Below, piece by piece: positions 55,228-64,000 of a stretch of 64,000 nt of DNA. The notes under the pieces are model-generated. The model had not been told where the DNA came from. It saw only the letters and a list, made by a program, of their open reading frames with translations, and did no database searches. The translations under genes were made by a program, and so were the position numbers. The stretch's first letter is position 1. Every line of letters starts with the position of its first letter. The stretch comes from Periconia sp. R9002 (lineage: Eukaryota; Ascomycota; Dothideomycetes; Pleosporales; Periconiaceae). The stretch spans positions 349,345-413,344 of the forward strand of contig JAMAHW010000027.1 in assembly GCA_023627715.1 (NCBI GenBank), read 5' to 3'.

Positions 55228-57122
55228 GGTTTGTGACGTTGTCGTGACACCTGAGGCGTAGTTAGATCAAGAACAATTATTTGCATGTGGTCTGTTCGCC
55301 TGCAGAGATAGATATCTGTGCCTGGATAATAAATTGCGTGGGGTTGGGTCCAAGCTAATCAGATTACGCTAAAACTGCAATGTCATAAATGACCGGCCAT
55401 GTCATAATTGATCGACCTTACAACTTTACAGAAGTCAAATAACTGCACCCGATGGGCACGGGCCACATAGCCGGACATATCATAAACCACTTGACTAGAG
55501 AACACACTCAGTATGGATGCACATACGTGACACCTTCACGATAACTAAAGGGCAGGCTCAACTATTTTTTTAATCATGTGCACGCTGAAAGCACACATGT
55601 GCAGTGCCCTTCACCGCTAATGAACTCCTTAGTTTATCGTGACCGAGGGAATAGACTCGATGTTCAATCTTAGATGCTGCGTTCAAATCCCCAGCTATAC
55701 TATCTTCAGATTAGATCAATGTATACAGTTATCTCAGAAATGAATTCTGATGTTTTTCTCTTCACTAGACGCCTGCAGTCCTGAGGAACAGAATACATTG
55801 GTAATGATATATTTACGTCTGCCGTTTCCCACATTATAGCTATCAGATGTACAGCTGCAGGTTGGTGTATGGTGAAGAAAGGTACATTGCAGGTAATGGT
55901 GGGGCTGATTGCCTTGATTTAATTTGACGAATCATGAATTGCACAGAAACCTCTTCCTAATCGGGTGTCGTAGATCCCAAAACGTACACGATCTAACCCA
56001 ATGCTTCACGATGTTCACAGGATCCACTCCACTAAAGAATTGGGTTACACTTAGCGATGTTAATCAACAAACTAGTAACAACATCGCCGTGGTGCTCGCA
56101 CGTCACTGTCTTGTTGCAAGATCCACATCTTGCCCTGAGTTGTGTATATCCCCTACGCTCACTGGGCAGTTCTCTTACCCACTCTTCTCATATTCTCACT
56201 TGCCGGGCTCATCGCAAACGGGAAGTGTTCGGGACGTAGCAATGAAACATAGTACTATGCATTGGTGGCTACAATGCGTAGTTGAGATGGATACGTCTGG
56301 TCAGAAGTGCCGGGGGCAGAGTCATGGGCGACTTTTTCCAGAATTTTCGTCCACGGAAGACTTCATAGGGCAGCATCGCACGGGGATTCAGGAACAAGAG
56401 GTTATAACTGTTCTTTACGATGCGCAGTACTAATCTAACATATCAAGGATTTACCGTGTTTACTTATATAACAAAAGGCTTCTCTAGTCGTTTCTGGTAT
56501 TCCTACTGCAGTGCCCTGGATACGTTTTACGCAGGTGATACGCACTGCATCAGAAAATGCGATCTGACCCTGATGCGAGATTATATGATCGCCATTATAT
56601 CGGGATCGAAATGGGGGATCTTCGCATGGGTTTTCAGCCTCTATGTGCTCCAAGAATGTGTGGTCACTGTTGGGACACTCAAAACCTTTTGTTTGGAACG
56701 GGAGCGCCGGCCAGAGGAGTTAGGTGACGACGCACCCAGAGAAGACTATGATGATGGAACTGCATTCAATCAGACTTCGTGATTTTTCTCGATTTGTTAG
56801 CATTTTTTAAATGGTAGACTAGAGGCCCGAAGCGTCACCACCCGCTTTGGCACTTCTCCGTATCTCTCGGCGATTTAATTCTCGCCCAGCGGGATAGACC
56901 CACACTATCTTCCTAGTCTAAGGATGATCAGAACCAGGGAATGTAGCAGCTTACCACACAATGATGACAGTGGGGAAAATATACACAATAGATAAAAGTT
57001 GTGAATGTACGGGAGTTTTAGAGTGCTCATTAGGAATTGTTCAGTTCGAAAAATATCTTTCGAACAGCGGAAATTTTTGTTATCTTGATTATAATACACA
57101 CTTTTTCTCTATTTTTTTCGAA
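55228..57122. other. Divergent region upstream of terpene synthase
   Basis: 1.9 kb between the SEC14-like gene and the terpene synthase. It is AT-rich relative to the neighbouring genes and carries one ORF of interest at 56420-56782 (listed). The rest shows no gene; a GTTCAAATCC box near 55680 lacks a tRNA fold. Confidence 0.45.
56420..56782 (+). CDS. Unrecognised ORF with one transmembrane segment (possible gene fragment)
   Basis: This is a 120-codon ORF from ATG 56420. I do not recognise it. The middle reads MIAIISGSKWGIFAWVFSLYV, a likely membrane helix, then VVTVGTLKTFCLERERRPEE and an acidic tail. Codon choice in the second half looks coding-like, and the first half contains plausible acceptor sites, for example the CAG ending at 56511. 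It may therefore be the last exon of a gene whose upstream exons I cannot identify, or the remnant of one. It lies 340 bp upstream of the terpene synthase start on the same strand, so it could belong to that locus. Confidence 0.3.
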   Translation: MRSTNLTYQGFTVFTYITKGFSSRFWYSYCSALDTFYAGDTHCIRKCDLTLMRDYMIAIISGSKWGIFAWVFSLYVLQECVVTVGTLKTFCLERERRPEELGDDAPREDYDDGTAFNQTS

Positions 57123-59533
57123 ATGGATGATTCGACTTCGAGGGTAGTGGATACATCTCAATATGACCTGAATAGGTTTTGCGAAGGATACACACTGAGA
57201 AGACACAACTACGAGGCTGAAGCAAATTCCGGTTGCTATGCAGCTAGGAGAGATTGGATCAAGTATATTGGTCCAGTCGAACAATTTGGAGGGTGCAACC
57301 CCGTCAATGGGAATTTCACAGCCATTGTCCTGCCACTCTGCAAGCCAGAGCGACTGCGTATGGTCGCGTACATTTTAGAATGTAAGCGAAGCCGCTTTTA
57401 CCTCCATTCAAGACACTGACAGATCACAGATGCATTTTTATACGACAATGTTGTTGAGCTAGAACCAAGTGAGGTATGCATGGACAGCGCCCAGAGTTTA
57501 TACTTCTTAGAAAGCCGTGCTAATACGTCTAAGAATGATGACCGTTCTTTTTGGAAACAATCTAGGCGAAGTCGAATAAGCCCAGAGCTCGGCCGCAAGC
57601 AGATACAAGCTAAGATGATGATGCATCTCGCTGCAGTTGATAAGAACTGTGCACAACGTGTCGAGCGCGTTTGGAAAGAGATGATCAAGACTACGCTGCG
57701 TGAGAAAGACACAGCCTTCCGTTCACTGGAAGAATACGTTGAATTTCGAATAATCGATACAGGAGCACCGTGAGTCAACTCAACTTGAAAAAATCCTAGA
57801 AACTGGTTCGACTGATCTTGAATAAGATTTGTAGAAGCAATGATGCTCTGGGGAATGGGCGAGACCTTGACCGAAGAAGAAGACCAATTACTCAAGCCCA
57901 TCATACAGCCCTGCTATGCTGCGCTCGGATTGGCAAACGACTACTTCTCTTTTGATCGCGAGTTTGAAGAAATGAAGGAAACGGGGGCGGATTCTCTGAC
58001 TAACATCGTATGGCTGCAAATGCGATGGCATAACGTTAACGTGGACACTGCAAAGAAAATGGCCAGGGAAGCAACAATAGAGTACGAGCAGGAGTTTCTC
58101 AGACGATGTAAGGCCTTTAGGAACAGCAGAGATAACATATCGGACAAACTTGACCGTTATTTGAGAGCCCTGGCCTACCAGATCCCCGGAAACGTGGTCT
58201 GGAGTCTGAATTGTCCGCGATATCATCCTAGTCATCGTTACGACGCCAATGCTGGACTAGAAAACCAGATGATGCAGGATCGTCGTAAAGACTCAGGAAC
58301 CGGAGATGTCGAAGTTCAATTTGAAAAGAATGCAACGGAGACGTCGCAATATTCTCATACATTACCCTCGCATAGAAAGTCTGAGTCGGAGAGCTCAATT
58401 GGAACCTTGGAAACGACGGATGATTCTTCTGTAGATGAAACCAAATCTACCATCTCTTCCCTGACATCCCAATCCTCCATGGAAGATCACGAAGATTCTC
58501 CACATTCGGTTCAATTCGAAGAGAGGTTGGATTCGAAGGTAAGCAATGTCAATCACTACCATCTTACTTTGCTGACACGTTTCATAGCTGGTTAGAGGCC
58601 CATACGAATACATTGTTTCGCTACCTTCAAAAGGTGTACGGGAAACTTTCATGAACGCATTGAACCTATGGCTCGGTGTTGAAGAGTCACAAATGCATAT
58701 AATCAAAAGGATCGTAGCAAAACTTCATTCAGCTTCACTCATGTAAGTATACAGCCGTTTTCCGTGTATACACTTCACTTTTTAACACTGAAAACAGGCT
58801 AGACGACATTGAAGATGGCTCTCTGCTTCGTCGCAGTCAACCAGTCACCCACGCGGTGTTTGGTACTGCACAGACGATAAACTCTGCCAACTTTGCCATA
58901 GTTGAAGCCATCCAGGACGCGAGTACTCTAGAGTCTCCTCTTGCATCCAAAATAGTCCTCGAAGAACTCCTTGAACTACATATCGGTCAGAGCCACGACC
59001 TGCACTGGACTCGTCATTCGTCATGTCCCTCCGAAGACACATACCTGCAGATGGTAGATAAGAAGACGGGCGGTCTTTTCCGTCTCCTATGCCGCCTCAT
59101 GCTTGCGCACAGCACGCATCCCGATTTCGGAATCGACATCGAAGAGCTCGTAAGCGTTGTTGGTGTGCACTTTCAGATTCGCGACGATTACCAGAATCTG
59201 CAATCGAGCCAGTATGCTGATCAGAAAGGTTTCTGTGAAGACCTGGATGAAGGGAAATTTTCGTTTCCACTTGTGCACGCATTGAATCAAAAGTCTTTTG
59301 ATACGAATCTGTTGAAAGAGTTGCTGCGCCAAGGAAAGGAGGCGGGAGGCATGTCGAAAGAGCAAAAGCTGCTTACAATTGAGCAGCTTGAGCGTTGTGG
59401 TAGTTTCGAATATACAGAAGACACGTTAAGACGGCTTGAAAAGGAGACGATGGCAGTAATACTAAAGTTGGAAGGACGAAATGGCTTGGAGAATTGGCTT
59501 CTGAGAGCGTTGGTACAGAAGTTAGGTGTTTGA
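57123..59533 (+). CDS. Bifunctional prenyltransferase / class I terpene cyclase (chimeric terpene synthase)
   Basis: One protein of 733 residues would both build a C20 or C25 prenyl diphosphate and cyclise it. Exons: 57123..57381, 57430..57769, 57827..58538, 58588..58742, 58798..59533. The N-terminal cyclase domain (~1-335) carries YDNVVE (D92, N93, E96) where the metal motif is usually DDxxD/E. The second metal motif NDYFSFDRE (N237, S241, E245) is intact, as is the product-binding pair R331-Y332 in NCPRYH. A Ser/Glu-rich linker (~345-440) leads to the prenyltransferase domain with first Asp-rich motif LDDIEDGSLLRRSQPVTH (D491-D495) and second IRDDYQN (D618, D619, N622). Known relatives include fusicoccadiene and ophiobolin F synthases. 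Chain length and product cannot be read. No P450 or other tailoring gene flanks it in the window. Confidence 0.94.
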
Positions 59534-60176
59534 TTAGATTTTTGCCTGTTGACGAGTGATGAAGCAGCACTATTTACTTGCTCGCGTAATAGGGGATATA
59601 TTGTCTCTTTCTTTTTCAGATATAGAATACGAAAAATCACAGACATCACCATAAATGGTCCGTAGCTACTCCGTTCATTAGGTGACTACATACCTACCTA
59701 GGTAGCACTTGAGGTATCATTGATTCATGTACTGAAAGTTGGTCATGTGATTGTCCTTAACTTTTTTTGTATCAATTGATATGTTTAGTCTATCACTCGG
59801 CTCGCCCTTTTCGGCCCTTCATATAGTTACAGGTTCGACACATAAACAATGTCGCAAAGACGTCCTCGCCCGGGACTGCTTCAAGCTACGCTGCTGCACA
59901 CGTGATGTTAATTGGTATTCGAGGATGGCCAATCGTAGCCCCCATTAGCTTAACGAGGTGAGAGATTGTCCAATAACTACCCCTGAATTAGTAGGCTGTG
60001 CGCAGAGACGTTATGAAGGACCAAGCCCCCCAGATCAAACTCCGTCACCTTTCCCACTTTCTCCAATCCTTCCACAAGTAGTGCACGTCTGTGCCATTAT
60101 AATATTTTTTTTGTATGGGTATGGATAGCCCTTAGTACTGCGGTACTATAAAATATCTCAATCTGACGTCTTCACC
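59534..60176. other. Intergenic region, terpene synthase to ankyrin gene
   Basis: About 640 bp. It includes a CTACCTAGGTAG palindrome near 59695 and the promoter of the ankyrin-type gene, with a TATA-like stretch (ACTATAAAATATC) at 60145-60157. No gene was seen. Confidence 0.45.
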
Positions 60177-63100
60177 ATGTCTGGCGCGGAAGTGCTCGTC
60201 GTGGCTGGCGGCATAGCTGCTTTCTCCGAGATCCTGAAGCTCTCGAAGGGCATCATCTCGTGGATCAGGTCCGGCCCATCTGCGGAACAGCTTTCCGTGG
60301 AAATTAATGGAGTTGAGCTCCGTTTCCTACTCCTCGATCAAATACAAAAATCAAATCTCAGAATAGAAGCGTCACAATCCGGAACACTTGGGGTCGCGAT
60401 AGCTACTGTGTCACATCAATTATGTGAACTTCGAGACTTGGCAAATTTCGAAGAGTCACTCAAACATACCACAAAACTCGAACGAGCGAGACATGTCTTC
60501 AAGCAACCGAAGAGAACGAAAAGGCTGCAAGCTTGTCTGCGTAAACTCGACAAAAGTCTGGAGCTAATCTATATGATTTTAGCCTCTAGTTTACTCTCAC
60601 AACTAGCTTCTACCTCTATATCATCACTATCTCGCGAAGTTAATACTTCGGAGGTGGTCTCAGATGGCGCTCTCTGCGAGAAAATAGTAACAAACAAGCT
60701 TCGGACCGAATCAAGTACGGACCCCATCAAAGTTCAGCCAGCGTCAACTATCAGGCGGGGTCACAGCCGTTCCGCATGCAGTCGCGGGACGTGTCTCTGT
60801 TCCTGCCATCGAACAACTCAAAGTCGCCATAGTAAATTATATGGCTCTGAATTGGGGGCGCTGTTTGTTCGATGCTCCTGTACTACAAAGTCATTTTTCT
60901 GGGATGCCATAGTTTTTCACAGGAAAATATCATTAATGGTATCCCTCGCATACGGGCAAGGATTTGGTCTGAGCCCGTCGCTTCGTGTTCGCAACACCGT
61001 ACCGGACACTTCTCCCCTTTTCGTTGTTCTCTATAAGTGCGGAAGGGGTTACTTGCGATCCGATGAAGCCATATCCGAAATACGAAATATCCTTTCTGCT
61101 GGCCAGGGATCACTACAGGATATCAAGCGCGACGGTAAGAGCTGGTTTGAGGTACGTGAATGCAACGTGAACGAAAATTTTAGTACAATATTACTTGTAG
61201 AAGCGATTGTTGATTTGGATGCAGGAATTGATATCAAGTGATTGGGACTCCTCAACCATGAACGCGCAATTCGCCCTCCTAGACTACTTTTTGTCTCAAG
61301 AAGAATCTATTGAAAGCGAAAGGTGCGAAGATTCATGTCTACAACGTTACATACATTTTCTTAAAATAGATTAGATTCTTCTCGTATGCTGCGAGGTTGA
61401 TTCAGGCCGGTTCTCACATGGCACTGCTCGAGAAGATCCTTCCCCGAATTGGCTCTCAATCACACATGGATTCTTCCAAAGCTGATCTGAGTTCATTCAA
61501 AACATGGTCAACACCTTTCGGTCCGATGTGGCTTGTTGGGGAATTAACCGGAGAGCCCTTCTTCGTCAAGGCTCAATCACTATTTGTATACCATGATCCA
61601 GGTAAGACATCTAATTTTGTGAAAAGATCAGTCCAAATCATCAACTGACACCCTAAAGACTTTGGAAATACTGGTGCTCTGCAGTATCAAGTGCTTACGG
61701 GTACTATGAATTCCATACGCGGCCTCTTATCTACCGGAGATACTGCACGTTTCGCAACAGAGAAAAATTTTCTTGATCAAAATGCTCTTCACCTCTCAGT
61801 AAACAAACCACAGATTCTTGATCTACTTCTGACCCATGGACTTTCTGGAATAGTAGATGAAGTTGACATAGAGGGCGCCACAGCTTTAATGTACGCAGCA
61901 GCCTATGGCCAAAGCAGTTCTGCAATCCAGTTGCTTCGTGCCGGAGCAAATCCTAAAAGTGCAAGCAACAGTGGAGATGTTTTCCTGGGCTTTGCGTTGA
62001 AATTCCGCCACATCAGTCTTATCGAAGAAGTCTTCAACTTCTACATTGCTCAGGAAAATCCCGAGGCTGCCCAGTGGACCTTGGATGTCGCTCTTGACAG
62101 CTGGATCAAGTCATACAAATTTTTTCCAGGACAATTCTCATATATATTACGAAGACTCTTGGAGCTTGGTGCTAGACCAAAGTTTGAAACGGCGACGGGA
62201 AGCACCCTTTTCCATGTCGTTGATTCCCAGGAGGAAGCTTCCTTACTTCTTGATTATTGTTCTGTTCCAATCGACAAGCAGAATGATGTTGGTCATACAC
62301 CTTTAATGACGCTTTCATGGTTTCTGGATGTAGACTTGATACGAAAGATACTCTATTCTGGAGCACAGGTGAATATAAAAGACCGCTATGGGTGGGACGT
62401 CTTCGATCATGTGCTCGGAAGGGCAACGATATGCTGCCGAGGTTATTTTTATCACGAATGCGATGTCTCCACTTGCGTACAGACATTTGAAATCATTTTC
62501 GACTTACTCCAAGCCGGAGCTGACTTCGGTAACTCAGACTGTTGTACGTGCTTTTGCTCTTCTCAAGGATGTTCGGCCCTTCGGTTCCTTCTTCCCAGCA
62601 TCCATACCGCGGGAGGGAAAAACCATAATCTACGCTGGATTTGTTTCGTGATCGAACTTTACATTTTGATGCGCGGAACAACGAAAGATAAAATTACGAT
62701 CCTTATCGAGCTGTTGGTCAGGCGCCAACGCTTCGATGAGATCGGATTGACTCATACATGCTGCCTGATGTCGAGGAAACTGTTCGATTTCCAATCAGAA
62801 TCTCCTCTTGACAAATCAAGGCAAATGGAATATGGAATCGAGATCGACACTCGAGCTGAGGACTTCGAAGAGCTTCGGGCAGAGCAAGAAGATTTGGCTG
62901 AGGAACTTGAAGAATACTGTCGGACTTTCACACGGCAGATGGAATTAAATCTCATTGACTGTGAGAATAGTTTGATATCAACACTTGCACGTCGGATCGT
63001 GTTCATCGAACATGGATTAGCACAAGCATCGTCACAAGCAGAACTGCGGCGCCAATCTTCCCAAGAATCACACCGAGCTACAGAGAAAGTGAGTCTAAAA

Positions 63101-63558
63101 TTATTTTTTTGATCCATACTATAAGTAGCTAAAATTCGAACAATAGCACTTTTCCGATGAAGTTCAATTTTTAGGCGTAGACGTAAGTGTATACCAACTC
63201 TCTATGAACTAGACAGGCACAAACTTAAGTTTTGCATTAGGAACTTGGATGGGAAGGTGTAATTGATTATGGCAATGATCGGATCATGGAGATATGCCAC
63301 ACAGAGCTGCCATCTCCTCGCCTTATTCGTCCCGAAGCTGCTGTTGACCAATATCTTCAATCGATGGAGAAACTTGAGTACCATGGTTTAGTGCTCCCTG
63401 AAGATAACCGGAACCGCGGGGTTCATTACGAAAGACAAAGGTTGTGCAAGAGGCTCTTACAGGAAATCGATGTTGTTCGAAGTATGTCTGATGAAGAAGC
63501 AGATTGGACCTTGGACATTGTTGGAAATTACGACGAGTTGGCCGACCACTTTCTGTGA
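60177..63558 (+). CDS. Fungal Cys-rich ankyrin-repeat protein
   Basis: I join six exons: 60177..61151, 61225..61322, 61375..61601, 61659..63088, 63147..63182 (36 nt) and 63241..63558, total 1027 residues. The N-terminus (AEVLVVAGGIAAFSEILKLS and following helices) resembles the helical N-terminal domain of many fungal NLR-like and STAND-like proteins, but no NACHT or NB-ARC P-loop follows. A metal-binding-like cluster CSRGTCLCSCH (C201, C206, C208, C210, H211) comes next. This Cys cluster, a hydrophobic middle and C-terminal ankyrins form an architecture I recognise among uncharacterised fungal proteins. Ankyrin-like units include GATALMYAAAYGQSSSAIQL, then VGHTPLMTLSWFLDVDLI. A coiled-coil Glu-rich segment (~870-930) follows. 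Function is unknown; self/non-self or stress sensing is only a guess. Confidence 0.72.
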
Positions 63559-64000
63559 AGCCAGAATCGTTGCTCATCGTGTGCTTATCACGCTGTATTT
63601 ATCGTATCATAGTACGGTATCATATGTACAATATCAAATTAAACCTACCTACATAGGCAGTTCAGAGAGTGTATAAGCTACTCAGGTAACCGATTCTTTA
63701 AATCATCAAGCAACACTAGGCCGGCTCCCCTAGTGAAAATCCTGCCGGGTAGACCATAAAAAGAAGTAGTACAAGCAGGACCATCACCAACACCGCGCCC
63801 ACACCCATCCCCTTGCCAACCTTGCTAGTTAGAATAACAAAACAAACGGCCCGTTTCCAACACCTTCTCTTACCACACATTCAACATGCTCCATTTCTGC
63901 ATCGTATTCCACCCTTATAAGAACAGAAGAAAAAGGACAAAGAGATAAAGCTCCCATTACCACAAAACCTTACCCCCCAACTATTCCAAAAGCCCCCCCC
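63559..64000. other. Intergenic region to right edge
   Basis: The last 440 bp contain the 3' end of the ankyrin-type gene and C/A-rich sequence ending in a C-run. No gene was seen; the start of another gene may lie beyond the edge. Confidence 0.4.

Noticed and set aside
55600..55705. Possible tRNA, from a GTTCAAATCC B-box-like sequence near 55680
   Set aside because: No A box, no acceptor stem and no paired T arm could be drawn.
55924..56433. 169-codon plus-strand reading frame upstream of the terpene synthase
   Set aside because: Composition is not protein-like and no motif is seen; only the following ORF at 56420 has coding character.
26648..59533. One combined meroterpenoid cluster of PKS and terpene synthase
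   Set aside because: They are more than 17 kb apart with CYC2-like, sugar transporter, F-box and SEC14-like genes between them; the PKS is highly reducing and no aromatic prenyltransferase is present.
60177..63558. NLR-type heterokaryon-incompatibility protein
   Set aside because: No P-loop NTPase (NACHT or NB-ARC) follows the N-terminal helices; only ankyrins and a Cys cluster are seen.
63983..64000. C-run at the right edge as a telomeric or scaffold-end signal
   Set aside because: It lacks the CCCTAA repeat of ascomycete telomeres; it is just a short homopolymer.

Overview
The window comes from a filamentous ascomycete (Pezizomycotina). Genes are interrupted by short GT-AG introns, mostly about 48-100 nt, with CTAAC-type branch points just upstream of the acceptor. 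The families are typical of moulds: highly reducing PKS, chimeric terpene synthase, fungal C2H2 and ankyrin proteins, and MFS transporters. I cannot place the class with confidence; Dothideomycetes is a guess. I rebuilt 24 protein loci by choosing splice sites that keep reading frame and family motifs. No tRNA, rRNA, CRISPR or intact transposon was seen.

Left third (1-25 kb) is mostly core genome. It holds the 5' part of mitochondrial leucyl-tRNA synthetase (runs off the left edge), an amino-acid permease, a secreted beta-propeller lactonase-like enzyme, a secreted GH5 hydrolase, a small cysteine-rich protein, an F-box protein, a single-pass cell-surface protein with an Apple/PAN-like ectodomain, and two small secreted proteins. 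Next come homoaconitase (LYS4) and phosphoserine aminotransferase (SER1), divergent from one 0.5-kb promoter, and then a seven-helix membrane protein with a long proline-rich tail.

The centre (26.6-39.9 kb) is a compact polyketide locus. A 2689-residue HR-PKS (KS-MAT-DH-CMeT-ER-KR-ACP) on the minus strand diverges from a berberine-bridge-type FAD oxidase on the plus strand, followed by an MCT-type MFS transporter. The ER nucleotide-binding loop looks degenerate, so the chain is probably not fully reduced by this enzyme alone. No cytochrome P450, thioesterase or zinc-cluster regulator sits beside it. A CYC2-like mitochondrial oxidoreductase at 40.4 kb probably marks the right border.

The right third holds a DHA2-type MFS transporter beside a large C2H2 protein, an alpha-glucoside-type sugar transporter, a second F-box protein and a SEC14-like lipid-transfer protein with a 26-nt micro-exon. 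It ends with a bifunctional prenyltransferase-terpene cyclase of 733 residues and a cysteine-rich ankyrin-repeat protein. The terpene synthase has no evident tailoring genes on either side inside the window.

Non-coding structures of note are a 60-bp near-perfect spacerless palindrome (53781-53840) with an AT palindrome nearby, a 13-bp-arm hairpin (6392-6420), a 19-bp minisatellite (6074-6143) and a diverged tandem duplication of about 150 bp (50348-50664).
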